Shown: positions 8,438 through 18,672, counted from the stretch's first letter. The stretch is DNA of 64,000 nt from Desulfuromonadaceae bacterium (GCA_028712075.1 JAQTQX010000005.1:1-64000), one strand, 5' to 3'. The notes: generated by a model from the sequence alone, not told the origin. Translations and numbers: made by a program.

Positions 8438-9502
8438 TTAAATAAAGTAGCCAATGACGCCGGTGACTACAATGTTGGCAAATGCAACCGGAATAAAGAC
8501 TTTCCAGCCGAGATGCATCAACTGGTCATACCGGTATCGTGGCAGCGTGGCACGGATCCACATGCAGGTGAACATCAGGAAATATACTTTTGCAATAAAA
8601 TAGATCGGCCCGAGCAGCGGCACAGCTACAGCAAACGGTCCATTCCAGCCACCCAGAAACATCGTGGCAGTCAGGGCGCAAACCGTCACCATGTTGGCAT
8701 ATTCAGCCATGAAGAACATTGCATACTTCATTGAAGAATATTCCGTGCAGAAACCGGACACCAGTTCCGTTTCAGCTTCAGGCAAGTCAAACGGAGTACG
8801 GTTAATTTCAGCCAGCGAGCAGATAAAGAACATGAAGGCTGCGAGAGGCTGCTTGAAAAGATACCAGTCAAAACCTCCCATGCCGGATTGAAGTTCAACT
8901 ATTTTGGTAAGAGAAAGAGTGCCTGACAGCATGAACACCGCGATAAGTGAGAGACCAGCAGACAGTTCGTAGGAAATCATCTGAGCCGAGGCACGCAAGC
9001 CGCCCATCAGGGAGTACTTGCTGTTTGACGCCCATCCTGCCAAAACAATCCCGTAGACGCCGAGTGAAGACATTGCCAGGATGTAAAGAGCTCCCACATT
9101 GATGTCCATCACTTGTCCAGCAGCCGTATCATAGTACGCGGCAACCTGAAGAGGAATCATGTAGCCGGCAATTTCTATAACTCCGCCAAACGGAATGACT
9201 GCGAAGGTTATAAATGCGGGGATCAGGGCAATCAGAGGCGCAACTAGAAACGCAAATGTGCTTGCCTGTGACGGTACGATCTCTTCTTTAAAGAAGAGTT
9301 TGACACCATCTGCAATCGGTTGCAGCAGACCATGCCATCCGGTGCGCATTGGTCCCAGTCGTACCTGCATATGGCCAATGATCTTGCGCTCTGCATACGT
9401 GGCGTATGCAACAGTGAGCAACACGAAGACAAAAGCCACCAGGACCTTGGCAACCATGGCGATGTAATACATCAGCGGCAGTCCTAATATCTCGATTCCC
9501 AT
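8438..9502 (-). CDS. nuoH: NADH-quinone oxidoreductase subunit H
   Basis: Heel subunit of the membrane arm that forms much of the quinone-binding chamber, 354 residues with eight or more helices. Diagnostic segments are ERKIIGHMQVRLGPMRTGWHGLLQPIADG, the E/D-rich loop AEINRTPFDLPEAETELVSGF, and the closing TLPRYRYDQLMHLGWK. An AGAGGGG site precedes the ATG. The gene follows nuoG by 60 bp. Confidence 0.95.
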   Translation of the reverse strand: MGIEILGLPLMYYIAMVAKVLVAFVFVLLTVAYATYAERKIIGHMQVRLGPMRTGWHGLLQPIADGVKLFFKEEIVPSQASTFAFLVAPLIALIPAFITFAVIPFGGVIEIAGYMIPLQVAAYYDTAAGQVMDINVGALYILAMSSLGVYGIVLAGWASNSKYSLMGGLRASAQMISYELSAGLSLIAVFMLSGTLSLTKIVELQSGMGGFDWYLFKQPLAAFMFFICSLAEINRTPFDLPEAETELVSGFCTEYSSMKYAMFFMAEYANMVTVCALTATMFLGGWNGPFAVAVPLLGPIYFIAKVYFLMFTCMWIRATLPRYRYDQLMHLGWKVFIPVAFANIVVTGVIGYFI

Positions 9503-9562
9503 CTGTCCCTCTTTCCTTGCTTGTGTAAATTATTATTCGAGCAGTTACGGTAGGTAACGATA

Positions 9563-12034
9563 TTACTTTGACAGCGAAACGGGTGTTACTGCTGCGCCGT
9601 TCCAGATAGTATTTACCGGTGCTGCGCTGAAATGGTACGGAACAAATACTACCCCTGAAGGCATGCGTGCAGTAACTTTAGCCTTAAGTTGCAGCTTTCC
9701 GGCATTTGATGAAACGTTAACCAGATCATTATCGGCAATCTTCAATGCTGCTGCATCGGTGCGGGACAATTCAACATATGCTTCAGGACATACATACATA
9801 GAGCCTTCACCAAACTGCGACAATGTTCCGCTGTGATACAGAGCACTTCCTGTAACCATGGCCAACATACCCTGTCCAGTGGTTACCGGTGCTGGGACTT
9901 TCGGGACAACAAAAGCAGGTGTGATTGATACCGGGGCAAAAGCACTATTTATTCGCAGTGAAGCATGGCTCAACCCTTGGTAACCAGGCACTCTACCAGC
10001 TATCTCGTCGAACTGAGCAGCGGTTGATGGAGGGATCTGTCCCCCAAGGCAGCATATCAGGTCCGAGAATACTTCATAGTCTGTTTTAGTTTGAATGCCC
10101 TTGCGCACAGCCGGCTTGACATATTGTACCCGGCGATCAGCACTGGTAAACGTTCCCTCTTTCTCGGCAAAAGAACAGACGGGCAACACAACATCCGCCA
10201 TGGCAGCAGTTTCAGTCATGAACAGCTCAGAAACAACCAGGAAATCAACCGCATTCAAGGCAGATTTGACCTTGTCTTTGTCAGGATAGGAGTTCAGTGG
10301 GTTTTCGCCGGCTATAAAGAGCGTCTTGACTGTTCCACTCGTACAGGCATCAAGAATCTGTAGCGCATTCATCGAGCCATTTTGAGCATAAAAACCCATG
10401 TCAACGGCACCCTGGCTGTTATTCTTTTCGGACAGGCAAAGAACGCCGCAGCCTTCTTTGCCATATTTACCAGTCAGAAGCGCCAGGTTTGCCGCAGCAG
10501 TGGCGAGTTCCGCAGTATGGCCGGAATAGGCCTGACCGACCGGGAATATAATGAGGGCTTTTTCGGCAGCAGCATATTCTGATGCAAGTTTATTGATATC
10601 AGCTGCAGAGATGCCGCACTGGGAATAAACAGCGTCAGCGCCATACGCTGCCAATGACAGCTCAAGCTCGGGAAGGCCCGGAATAATGGAAGCGGAGCCG
10701 TCAGTGAGCTTCGCATCCAGTATGGCCTTTGCCAGTGCATTTAATATAACTATTTCGCTGCCTGGTGTATGGACGAGCGTTTTTGCATTGGGGAGCTTGG
10801 AAAGCTTACCGCGCTTGTCCGAAAGAACAGTGAGCTTAACGCCCTTGTTTTTCACAGCCATGTTTATCTCAAAGCCAACGACCGGATGTGTTTCATATGT
10901 ATCCGTTTTGATCACCAGCAACAGATCGCTTTTCTGCACATCAAGAATACTTGCTGGGGAAGCACTGGTTCCAAAACTGCGGGCAAAACCGTCCGTCAGA
11001 GCGGCATGGGCATAACCGGCGGAATGATCGAAATTCTTCGTTCCAGCCTTTTCAAGCAGTTTTTTAAACAGGGTGAACTCTTCGTTCGTCAGACGTGCAG
11101 TTGCCAAGGCAGCAACATCAGTGCCGCCTTTCAGGCGTCCCGCAACGACCTCCAGAGCCTCATCCCATGTTGACTCGGTCAGCACGCCATTTTTTCGCAC
11201 CATAGGTTTGGTCAAGCGCTTATCGCTGCTGATGAACTGATATCCGAAACGGCCGCGTACACACAGTTGCCCTTTGTGAAAGCCCTGATTTTCATCATAA
11301 ATTGTGGTTAGAACCTTGTTGTCCTTGACACCCAGTGTCAAATTGCAACCGGTACCGCAGTAGCCACAGACCGAGTTTTGTTTGTTCAGTGCCCAGAAAC
11401 GGGACTTAAACTTGAATGGACGAGCCAGCAACGAGCCAACCGGACATACAGAAACACATGAACCGCAAAACTCACAGTTCAGCCCCTTTTCAAATTCGCA
11501 ACCAATTTTTGTTTCAATACCGCGGTCAATAAATGTCAGTGCACCAAAACCAACTATTTCGTCACAGATACGAACACACTTGCCGCACAGTACGCAGCGA
11601 TTCATATCACGCTCGATCAGTGGATTATTATAGTCGATTTCATGCTGAAATTTAGAGTCAACAAAACGGTTGCTGTTAACTTGATAGTCATAGGTCAGAT
11701 TTTGAAGATCGCAATCGCCACCCTTATCGCATACCGGACAGTCGAGAGGATGATTAAGCAGCAGCAATTCAAGAACCAACTTACGTGCCTTAATAATATC
11801 AGGAGTGTCGGTACGTATGATCATGCCTTCTGTTATCGGAGTCGTACAGGCTGGGATTTGGCGGCCCTTCATCTGTTCGACCTCAACCAGACACATACGG
11901 CAGGCACCAAACGGCTTGAGTTTCTTGTCGTGGCACAGGATAGGAATTTTGATACCGTTTAACTTGGCAGCATCATAAATCGTGGAATCTTTGGGTGCGG
12001 AGACTTGCTTGTCGTCTATTGTAAGATTAACCAT
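9563..12034 (-). CDS. nuoG: NADH-quinone oxidoreductase subunit G
   Basis: Largest peripheral subunit of complex I (823 residues). From the N-terminus it shows a [2Fe-2S] ferredoxin domain (CHDKKLKPFGACRMC, later CTTP), the His-ligated [4Fe-4S] motif HPLDCPVCDKGGDC, two further clusters (CVLCGKCVRIC and CEFCGSCVSVCP), a CGYCGTGC cluster at the start of the molybdopterin-oxidoreductase-like domain, and then that domain to the C-terminus. The last part shows degenerate fit to molybdopterin enzymes, as normal in NuoG, where no Mo is bound. It lies between nuoF and nuoH. Confidence 0.94.
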   Translation of the reverse strand: MVNLTIDDKQVSAPKDSTIYDAAKLNGIKIPILCHDKKLKPFGACRMCLVEVEQMKGRQIPACTTPITEGMIIRTDTPDIIKARKLVLELLLLNHPLDCPVCDKGGDCDLQNLTYDYQVNSNRFVDSKFQHEIDYNNPLIERDMNRCVLCGKCVRICDEIVGFGALTFIDRGIETKIGCEFEKGLNCEFCGSCVSVCPVGSLLARPFKFKSRFWALNKQNSVCGYCGTGCNLTLGVKDNKVLTTIYDENQGFHKGQLCVRGRFGYQFISSDKRLTKPMVRKNGVLTESTWDEALEVVAGRLKGGTDVAALATARLTNEEFTLFKKLLEKAGTKNFDHSAGYAHAALTDGFARSFGTSASPASILDVQKSDLLLVIKTDTYETHPVVGFEINMAVKNKGVKLTVLSDKRGKLSKLPNAKTLVHTPGSEIVILNALAKAILDAKLTDGSASIIPGLPELELSLAAYGADAVYSQCGISAADINKLASEYAAAEKALIIFPVGQAYSGHTAELATAAANLALLTGKYGKEGCGVLCLSEKNNSQGAVDMGFYAQNGSMNALQILDACTSGTVKTLFIAGENPLNSYPDKDKVKSALNAVDFLVVSELFMTETAAMADVVLPVCSFAEKEGTFTSADRRVQYVKPAVRKGIQTKTDYEVFSDLICCLGGQIPPSTAAQFDEIAGRVPGYQGLSHASLRINSAFAPVSITPAFVVPKVPAPVTTGQGMLAMVTGSALYHSGTLSQFGEGSMYVCPEAYVELSRTDAAALKIADNDLVNVSSNAGKLQLKAKVTARMPSGVVFVPYHFSAAPVNTIWNGAAVTPVSLSK

Positions 12035-12082
12035 CTAAAACCTCTGTTCGTAAGTTTAATCATCCGATCCAGTACGGCCGGA

Positions 12083-13870
12083 TTATACGAGGGCCATGAA
12101 TCGACAAGCATCGTAGCAGGATTTACATTTGGTACATTTTTCCTGGTCCAGATAAGCTAACTGCCCTTTTTCCCAGACAATTGCATCGACTGGACATGCT
12201 TTTTTGCAGGCACCACATTTGACACACTTCTCTTCAGATACCGCCCAGAGCAACAGATCCTTACAACAGTTGGAAGGACAGCGTTTATCATTAATGTGCG
12301 CTTCATATTCAGAGCGGAAATAATTTATTGTTGAAAGAACCGGATTTGGCGCCGTCTGCCCCAAACCGCACAGAGAAGCTTTCTTGATTGATGCTCCCAA
12401 GTCCAACAGAGCATCTATATCCGATGGTTCACCACGTCCCTCGGTTATTTTGGTGAGTATGTCGAGCATGACTTTGAGGCCGATCCGGCACGGTACACAC
12501 TTGCCGCAGGACTCAGTCCTGGTGAAGGTCAGGAAAAATTTGGCAACATCAACCATACAAGTTGTTTCATCCATGACGACGAGACCACCGGAACCCATCA
12601 TGGCACCGGCTTGTATAAGGGCATTATAGTCGACCAGAGTATCCAGCAGTTCTTCCGGTATGCAGCCTCCAGACGGGCCGCCAGCCTGAACCGCTTTGAA
12701 CTTGCGGTTGTTTACGATACCTCCGCATACATCGAAAAGAACTTCTCTAACCTTCATACCAGCCGGAACTTCAACCAAGCCCGTATGCTTGACCTTGCCG
12801 GTGACGGCAAATATTTTTGTACCCTTGGTCGTCTCCGTACCTAGAGCAGCATACCAGTCGGAACCATTGTTGATGATATGACGGACGTTTGCAAAAGTTT
12901 CGACATTATTGATGTTGGTAGGATGCCCCCACAAACCTTTGACTGCGGGAAACGGCGGGCGGGGACGACTCATGCCGCGCTCCCCTTCAATGGAAGCCAT
13001 CAGGGCAGTCTCTTCACCGCAGACGAAGGCACCAGCTCCCATCTTGATACGCATGTCAAAGTCAAGACCCCAACCTTTAATATTTTTACCAAGAAATCCT
13101 TTTTTATAACAGACATCAATGGCGTTCTGCAGTCGCTGAACGGCAAGTGGATATTCGGCGCGAACATACACATAACCATAGGTTGCTCCGATTGCGTAAC
13201 CGGCAATCTGCATACCCTCGATAATACAGTACGGGTCCCCCTCCAGAATGGATCTATCCATAAAAGCGCCTGGATCACCCTCGTCAGCATTGCAAATCAA
13301 ATACTTGTGATCGCCGGGAGAGGCCTTGCAGAAGGACCACTTCATGCCGGTCGGGAAGCCACCGCCCCCACGGCCACGAAGACCCGATTTTTTAACTTCT
13401 TCAATAACGTCTTCCTGCTTCATGCTCTTGACACACTTTTCAATAGCTTGAAAACCTTTTGATTCACCGCCCAAGTAAGCATCAAGGCTGTCTGGATCTA
13501 TTTCACCGCAGTTGCCCATGACAACGCGCATTTGTCTTTCTAGAAAAGTGTTGTAATACGGCTTTGCCTTGCGCTTTTCCATGGTTGTACGTGCAATGAT
13601 ATGTTCCTTGACAATGTTTTCAACCTCTTCCGGAAGAACAAAGTCATAGGTGACGCGCCCCTGCTCAGGGGTAATGATATCAACGAGAACATCATTAGCA
13701 CAGAGGCCCCGGCAACCGGTCTTAATGACGTCGCAGCGTTTACCGATAGTAGCGGTCAGACCCTGCTCGGCAATTACACGATGGAATTCCGCCTCGACGC
13801 CCTTTGCCCCGGCTGAAATACCGCCAGTTCCCTGACATATTAGAATCTGAATACCTGAATTGTCGCCCAT
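12083..13870 (-). CDS. nuoF: NADH-quinone oxidoreductase subunit F with extra N- and C-terminal Fe-S domains
   Basis: NADH- and FMN-binding subunit. The core has GRGGGGFPTGMKW (FMN/NADH loop), NADEGDPGAFMDR, the second glycine-rich region GAGAFVCGEETALM, and the N3 cluster motif ESCGKCVPCRIG. The protein is 595 residues rather than the roughly 440 of E. coli. About 110 N-terminal residues resemble a thioredoxin-like [2Fe-2S] domain (CQGTGGI, then CDVIKTGCRGLC), and the C-terminus adds a two-cluster ferredoxin (CVKCGACKKACP and CTKCKSCYDAC). This layout is known from HydB/HoxF-type diaphorases. AGAGGAC precedes the start. Confidence 0.93.
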   Translation of the reverse strand: MGDNSGIQILICQGTGGISAGAKGVEAEFHRVIAEQGLTATIGKRCDVIKTGCRGLCANDVLVDIITPEQGRVTYDFVLPEEVENIVKEHIIARTTMEKRKAKPYYNTFLERQMRVVMGNCGEIDPDSLDAYLGGESKGFQAIEKCVKSMKQEDVIEEVKKSGLRGRGGGGFPTGMKWSFCKASPGDHKYLICNADEGDPGAFMDRSILEGDPYCIIEGMQIAGYAIGATYGYVYVRAEYPLAVQRLQNAIDVCYKKGFLGKNIKGWGLDFDMRIKMGAGAFVCGEETALMASIEGERGMSRPRPPFPAVKGLWGHPTNINNVETFANVRHIINNGSDWYAALGTETTKGTKIFAVTGKVKHTGLVEVPAGMKVREVLFDVCGGIVNNRKFKAVQAGGPSGGCIPEELLDTLVDYNALIQAGAMMGSGGLVVMDETTCMVDVAKFFLTFTRTESCGKCVPCRIGLKVMLDILTKITEGRGEPSDIDALLDLGASIKKASLCGLGQTAPNPVLSTINYFRSEYEAHINDKRCPSNCCKDLLLWAVSEEKCVKCGACKKACPVDAIVWEKGQLAYLDQEKCTKCKSCYDACRFMALV

Positions 13871-13897
13871 GCGTTGTGTCCTCTAGCGTGAGTCCGC

Positions 13898-14410
13898 TTA
13901 ATCAAGCGGGAGTGCAGAATATTTGGCTACTATTTCATCAACCTTCTGAACAGTCATCTTGCCGTATGTATCATCGTTGACCATAGAAAGAGGCGCCATA
14001 CCACACGCTCCTAAACAGGCAACCTCCTCAAATGTGAAGCGCAGATCTGCGCTCGTCTCAGTATGAGCGATGTGCAAAAGGTTAAAAAAAGTTTCCTTAA
14101 TCCTTTGAGCACCCTGAACGTGGCAGGCTGTACCGACACAGACTCGAATAATAAACCGGCCACGTGGCTTAAGATGAAACTGTGCGTAAAAGGTAAGCAC
14201 ACCGTAGATCTGGCTGGGGTAGACATTCAAGCGTTCCGCAACATGATCAGCAACAATACGCGGGATGTATCCATACGCATCCTGGATGCCCTGCAGTACC
14301 GGCATCAGGTTACCCGGCAAATCTATATATTTGTCAATAACCTGATCGGCCTTAATAAGGTCAACTTCCGGTTCCTGTTCTTCAGCCTGCTGCGCGACTA
14401 CTTTACTCAT
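13898..14410 (-). CDS. nuoE: NADH-quinone oxidoreductase subunit E
   Basis: Thioredoxin-fold [2Fe-2S] (N1a) subunit that partners NuoF. The four ligands are visible in CVGTACHVQGAQ and VACLGACGMAP. An ATG at 14419 touches the ribosome site directly; the ATG at 14410 lies 9 nt from AAAGGAG and is the better start, giving 170 residues. It is followed after about 28 bp by nuoF, the usual order. Confidence 0.94.
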   Translation of the reverse strand: MSKVVAQQAEEQEPEVDLIKADQVIDKYIDLPGNLMPVLQGIQDAYGYIPRIVADHVAERLNVYPSQIYGVLTFYAQFHLKPRGRFIIRVCVGTACHVQGAQRIKETFFNLLHIAHTETSADLRFTFEEVACLGACGMAPLSMVNDDTYGKMTVQKVDEIVAKYSALPLD

Positions 14411-14439
14411 GCGCCCCATCTCCTTTGAATCGTGCGGAG

Positions 14440-15612
14440 TTATCTGTCAATTTCACCAAGAACAATGTCCAAGGTACCGATTACAGCCACCAAGTCGGCA
14501 ATCATCGAACCTACACTCATCTGTTCGATGGCCTGCAGGTTAACAAATGAAGGTGGACGAATTCTCATACGCTCCGGTTTGTTGCCACCATCGCTGACGA
14601 TATAGAAACCAAGCTCACCTTTTGGTGCTTCAACACCCTGGTATACCTCTCCTTCAGGAGCGGCGTAACCTTCGGAAGCAATCTTGAAGTGATGTATGAG
14701 GCCTTCGATACTATTGTAGACATTTTCTTTGGGGGGGTAACACACCTGCGGATTATCGGCCAGAACCGGACCCGGCTTCAACTTGTCCAGTGCCTGCCGT
14801 ACTATTTTGCACGCTTCACGCATTTCAACCAGTCGGACTTTATAGCGATCAAAAGTATCGCACTTTTCACCTACAGGCACCTTGAACTGGTACTTATCGT
14901 AACCGGCGTACGGAATATCCCGTCTGAGATCCCAATCGACACCAGATCCGCGCAGTGCAGGTCCGGTAAGACCAATATCAACCGCATCTTCAGCTGAAAT
15001 GACGCCGTTTCCGATAGTACGCTTGAGCCAGATCGGGTTAGTGGTCAGCAAGCCTTCATATTGATCGAGGTAACCAGGCATAACGTCAATGAAGTCGCTG
15101 ACTTTTTTTACAAACTCATCCGGAACGTCCTGTGACAGGCCTCCAACACGGAAATAGTTCGAGGTCATACGTGCGCCGGAAATCAGTTCATAAATTTCCA
15201 TGACTGTTTCGCGCTCACGGAATGCATAGATAAATACCGTCATGGCACCGATATCGAGAGCATGGCAGGCAATCCAGACAAGATGAGATTCAAGACGGGT
15301 TAATTCTGCCATGATAATTCTGATTGTTTCGGCACGCTCCGGCACCTCAACACCAATCAGTTTTTCAACGGCCAGAATATAACCCAGATTGTTGCTCATA
15401 GGAGCAAGGTAATCAAGACGGTCGGTCAACGGTAGAATCTGGTGGTAGGTACGGTGCTCTGACAGCTTTTCAATGCCGCGATGCAAGTAGCCGATATGAG
15501 GAGTTACCTTGATAATCACCTCGCCATCCAGCTCGAGAACCAGTCTCAAAACCCCGTGGGTACTGGGGTGCTGCGGGCCCATGTTAAGTGTCATTGTTTC
15601 AGTAGTAGCCAT
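14440..15612 (-). CDS. nuoD: NADH-quinone oxidoreductase subunit D
   Basis: The 49-kDa-type subunit that lines the quinone pocket with NuoB. The N-terminal NMGPQHPSTHGVLRLVLELDG is unmistakable, followed by HIGYLHRGIEKL, ARMTSNYFRVGG and the C-terminal GELGFYIVSDG and PSFVNLQAI regions. 390 residues, separate from NuoC (the two are fused in E. coli). GAGG precedes the ATG. Confidence 0.95.
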   Translation of the reverse strand: MATTETMTLNMGPQHPSTHGVLRLVLELDGEVIIKVTPHIGYLHRGIEKLSEHRTYHQILPLTDRLDYLAPMSNNLGYILAVEKLIGVEVPERAETIRIIMAELTRLESHLVWIACHALDIGAMTVFIYAFRERETVMEIYELISGARMTSNYFRVGGLSQDVPDEFVKKVSDFIDVMPGYLDQYEGLLTTNPIWLKRTIGNGVISAEDAVDIGLTGPALRGSGVDWDLRRDIPYAGYDKYQFKVPVGEKCDTFDRYKVRLVEMREACKIVRQALDKLKPGPVLADNPQVCYPPKENVYNSIEGLIHHFKIASEGYAAPEGEVYQGVEAPKGELGFYIVSDGGNKPERMRIRPPSFVNLQAIEQMSVGSMIADLVAVIGTLDIVLGEIDR

Positions 15613-15656
15613 GTATCGCCTCTTCTATTTTCGAATTACAGAACGATTAAGTAAAA

Positions 15657-16145
15657 CTATGACAAACGCCCTTTGTAGGGCTCACGGTCAGGTCCCTGCA
15701 ACGGATAGTCCTTGCGCAGTGGGTGACCAACCCAGTCATCTGTCATCAGAATACGCCGCAGGTCAGGGTGGCCGTCAAATGTGATGCCAAACAGGTCGAA
15801 TACTTCACGCTCAAGCCAATTGGCCGTTTTCCAGACCGTCGATGCAGTTGGAATCTTGCAATCGACTTCGGTAACCGCCGCTTTAATCCGCAGACGATCC
15901 TTATTAGGAATCGAGCAGAGCAAATATACCATCATGAAACGTTCTTCTTTTTTACCCAGATAGTCCACCGCAGTGAGATCTGTCAGCAAGTTGTACTGGA
16001 GCGACTGTTTCAGGAACGAAAGAATCTCAATTATTGAGTTTTTCGCTACAGTTACCGTCACCTCACCCCTGAACTCCACTACTTCAATGATGGAAGCGGC
16101 AAATTTTTCCTTAAGTTTCAGAACTGCTCGATTGTTTTCTGCCAT
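15657..16145 (-). CDS. nuoC: NADH-quinone oxidoreductase subunit C
   Basis: The 30-kDa-type subunit that scaffolds the quinone module. The family signature is WLEREVFDLFGITFDGHPDLRRIL followed by GHPLRKDYPLQG. The ATG at 16145 lies 9 nt after AAAGGG and is preferred over a TTG three codons upstream that abuts that site. This gives 162 residues. It lies between nuoB and nuoD. Confidence 0.94.
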   Translation of the reverse strand: MAENNRAVLKLKEKFAASIIEVVEFRGEVTVTVAKNSIIEILSFLKQSLQYNLLTDLTAVDYLGKKEERFMMVYLLCSIPNKDRLRIKAAVTEVDCKIPTASTVWKTANWLEREVFDLFGITFDGHPDLRRILMTDDWVGHPLRKDYPLQGPDREPYKGRLS

Positions 16146-16202
16146 GATATCCAACCCTTTTGTGGGATTTGTGTGAATGCGTTGAATCGAAATCGTGTTA
16201 TA

Positions 16203-16718
16203 TCAAGCTGCTTCCGGAATATAGCGCTCACCCAGACCTATTGTAGCGCCGAATGAGTTCCGCTCGGTCATGATTTTATCCTGCAGCTTCATCAGACCGA
16301 ATAGCAACGCTTCCGGACGTGGCGGACAACCGGGGATATAGACATCAACCGGCAACGCCTCATCAATACCCTGAACAACACTGTAGGTGTCAAAAATTCC
16401 GCCGGAGCACGCACACGCGCCCATGGCAATAACCCATTTCGGTTCCGGCATCTGCTCATATACAGTCTTGATAACCGGCAGCATTTTTTTCGTTACGGTA
16501 CCGGCAATAATAATGCAGTCAGACTGGCGGGGAGATGCGCGGAAGATAATGCCGAAGCGGTCAAGGTCGTTATGGGACGCACCGGTTGCCATCATCTCAA
16601 TTGCACAGCAGGCCAAACCAAAGGTCATCGGCCAGATGGATGACTTCCGGGACCAGTTAACCAATAGATCCAGTGACGTGGTGATAACGTTATCGCCAAG
16701 CGGATTGTCTACTCCCAT
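16203..16718 (-). CDS. nuoB: NADH-quinone oxidoreductase subunit B (N2 cluster)
   Basis: Carries the terminal [4Fe-4S] cluster N2 that reduces quinone. Visible ligands are the adjacent cysteines in [11 protein letters not shown] in MGACACSGG, and CPPRPE near the end ([14 protein letters not shown]). The start codon overlaps the last codons of nuoA (ATGGGAGTAG), implying translational coupling, and AAGGAG precedes it at 7 nt. 171 residues, typical. Confidence 0.95.
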   Translation of the reverse strand: MGVDNPLGDNVITTSLDLLVNWSRKSSIWPMTFGLACCAIEMMATGASHNDLDRFGIIFRASPRQSDCIIIAGTVTKKMLPVIKTVYEQMPEPKWVIAMGACACSGGIFDTYSVVQGIDEALPVDVYIPGCPPRPEALLFGLMKLQDKIMTERNSFGATIGLGERYIPEAA

Positions 16719-17065
16719 TCCAGCGCTCCTTTTTTCCAGACATAAATGTAACCAACAAAAAGTATGACAATAAACAGGCCCATCTCAACAAGGCCGAATA
16801 CGCCCAGTTTTTTGTAGAGGATAGCCCACGGATAAAGAAACACCGCCTCGATATCGAACAGAATAAACATCATGGCAATCAGGTAGAATTTGATCGAATA
16901 CCGTTCACGGGCAGTCCCGACCGGTTCACAGCCACTTTCATACGGCTGCAGCTTTAGTTTCGATGATTTTTTCTGGCCAATCAGTGATGAGAAAACCAGC
17001 GAACAGAGGCCAAAAAGAACCGCTACTGTTACCAGAAGTAGTATTGGCAGATATGCACCAAGCAT
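16709..17065 (-). CDS. nuoA: NADH-quinone oxidoreductase subunit A
   Basis: First gene of the operon. Three-helix membrane subunit of 118 residues with the conserved loop [21 protein letters not shown] (the cysteine loop that contacts NuoD and NuoH) and the [12 protein letters not shown] helix. AAGGAGG is 5 nt before the ATG. A promoter lies about 50 bp upstream. Confidence 0.95.
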   Translation of the reverse strand: MLGAYLPILLLVTVAVLFGLCSLVFSSLIGQKKSSKLKLQPYESGCEPVGTARERYSIKFYLIAMMFILFDIEAVFLYPWAILYKKLGVFGLVEMGLFIVILFVGYIYVWKKGALEWE

Positions 17066-17088
17066 TCAAATCCTCCTTACTGCGGACG

Positions 17089-17173
17089 GTATACTGTATA
17101 CAAACGTTGCCTGTAATAGGTTATTTGAATTTCTTTGTCAACAGTTTTTTTACTCGTGTTTAATTTGTATACA
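17089..17173. promoter_or_regulatory. Inverted TTTGTATACA sites flanking the nuo promoter
   Basis: TGTATACAAA (17095-17104) downstream of the -10 and TTTGTATACA (17164-17173) upstream of the -35 are exact reverse complements. A further GTATAC at 17089-17094 makes the downstream site a double palindrome (GTATAC-T-GTATAC). Their position on both sides of the promoter suggests an operator pair for a dimeric repressor. TGTATACA-type palindromes are used by some GntR-family regulators; which protein binds here is unknown. Confidence 0.5.
17113..17141 (-). promoter_or_regulatory. Sigma70-type promoter of the nuo operon
   Basis: On the minus strand a perfect -35 TTGACA (17141-17136) is followed after exactly 17 bp by TATTAC (17118-17113), four of six matches to the -10 consensus. 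The predicted start near 17106 leaves a leader of about 40 nt to the nuoA ATG. Confidence 0.75.
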
Positions 17174-17300
17174 TTTCTGCCCGATCATTCAAATTACAAA
17201 TAAAATTACTGCTTTACCATTGACAACCGACAATATTGTATGCTACGGAACGAGCCTTCTCTGACTCATTGCACATCTAATTTCATCTGTGAGGTTCCCT

Positions 17301-18587
17301 ATGAATCACGAACAATCAAGCCGCCTTTTCCAGCAGGCAAAAGTTGCCATACCTGGTGGCGTGAACAGCCCCGTGCGTGCGTTTAAATCCGTTGGCGCCG
17401 ATCCACTTTTTATCAAGAAGTCTTCCGGTTGCCATATCTTCGACGAAGACGGCAACTCTTTTGTTGATTACGTCGGTTCATGGGGCCCGATGATTGTCGG
17501 GCATTGTCATCCAGATGTCGTCAAAGCGGTTCAGGACACTATGACCAACGGCGCAAGCTTTGGCGCGCCTACCGAACGGGAAACGATTCTTGCCAATCTT
17601 GTTATTGACGCAGTCCCTTCCATTGAAATGGTGCGCATGGTAAGCTCCGGCACCGAAGCGACCATGAGCGCCATTCGCCTCGCACGCGGCTTTACCGGCA
17701 GAGACAAAATTCTCAAATTTTCCGGCTGTTACCACGGTCATTCCGACTCATTGCTGGTCAAGGCCGGTTCCGGAGCAGCAACATTCGGAGTGCCTGACTC
17801 CCCCGGTGTGCCAGCGGACTTTGCCAAGCACACCCTCACAGCAGAATACAATTCGCTTGATTCAGTCAAAAATCTGCTTGCTGAAAACAAAAACGCTGTT
17901 GCCTGTATTATTGTTGAACCGGTGGCTGGAAACATGGGAACCGTCCCGGCATGCGAAGGCTTTTTGGAAGGCTTGCGGGAAATCTGCACAAATGAGGGCA
18001 TACTTCTGATTTTTGATGAAGTCATGTCCGGCTTCCGCGTTGCTTACGGCGGCGCTCAGGAGTTATATGGCATAACACCGGATATGACAACATTGGGTAA
18101 AATTATCGGCGGTGGCCTTCCAGTTGGCGCTTTTGGCGGCAAGCGCGAAATCATGGAAAAACTTTCCCCGGCTGGCGGCATCTATCAGGCCGGAACTCTG
18201 TCAGGCAATCCGCTTGCCATGTCCGCTGGGATTGCAACACTGAACATTATCAAACAACCCGGTTTTTACCAGAAGCTCGAAGAGAAAAGTCGCGCGGTTG
18301 CCGAAGGTATTGCCAAGGCTGCCAAGGATGCCGGATACCCGATTTACTCGACCCGCGTCGGCAGCATGTTCTGTGCCTTCTTCAGCAAAACTCCGGTTAC
18401 TGATTGGCCAAGCGCTTCACAGTGCGACACGAAAACCTTTGCCAAATACTATCTGGCCATGCTGGATGAGGGGATTTATCTGGCACCATCTCAGTACGAA
18501 ACCGCCTTCGTTTCCGCTGCCCACACAGATACAGACATTGATAAAACCATTGCTGCAGCGACGAAATGCTTCAAGCTTGTTGCGTAA
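17301..18587 (+). CDS. hemL: Glutamate-1-semialdehyde 2,1-aminomutase
   Basis: PLP enzyme that moves the amino group of glutamate-1-semialdehyde to give 5-aminolevulinate for heme synthesis by the C5 route. Family landmarks are [64 protein letters not shown] and the PLP lysine in [17 protein letters not shown]. The ATG at 17301 follows GTGAGG by 7 nt and is preferred over a GTG four codons upstream that overlaps that site. 428 residues. It is divergent from nuoA, with 235 bp between them. Confidence 0.95.
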   Translation: MNHEQSSRLFQQAKVAIPGGVNSPVRAFKSVGADPLFIKKSSGCHIFDEDGNSFVDYVGSWGPMIVGHCHPDVVKAVQDTMTNGASFGAPTERETILANLVIDAVPSIEMVRMVSSGTEATMSAIRLARGFTGRDKILKFSGCYHGHSDSLLVKAGSGAATFGVPDSPGVPADFAKHTLTAEYNSLDSVKNLLAENKNAVACIIVEPVAGNMGTVPACEGFLEGLREICTNEGILLIFDEVMSGFRVAYGGAQELYGITPDMTTLGKIIGGGLPVGAFGGKREIMEKLSPAGGIYQAGTLSGNPLAMSAGIATLNIIKQPGFYQKLEEKSRAVAEGIAKAAKDAGYPIYSTRVGSMFCAFFSKTPVTDWPSASQCDTKTFAKYYLAMLDEGIYLAPSQYETAFVSAAHTDTDIDKTIAAATKCFKLVA

Positions 18588-18606
18588 CTGGTGGTTTCAT
18601 TTCTGT

Positions 18607-18636
18607 TTGACATACCAAGTAGGCATATGGTATTGA
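18607..18636 (+). promoter_or_regulatory. Possible promoter of the atp cluster
   Basis: TTGACA at 18607-18612 is perfect. An 18-bp spacer leads to TATTGA at 18631-18636, which is a poor -10. It lies about 37 bp before the first atp gene. Confidence 0.35.
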
Positions 18637-18672
18637 ATACCGGTTTTGTGCCCCGTTTCCCATTGATGTGTG

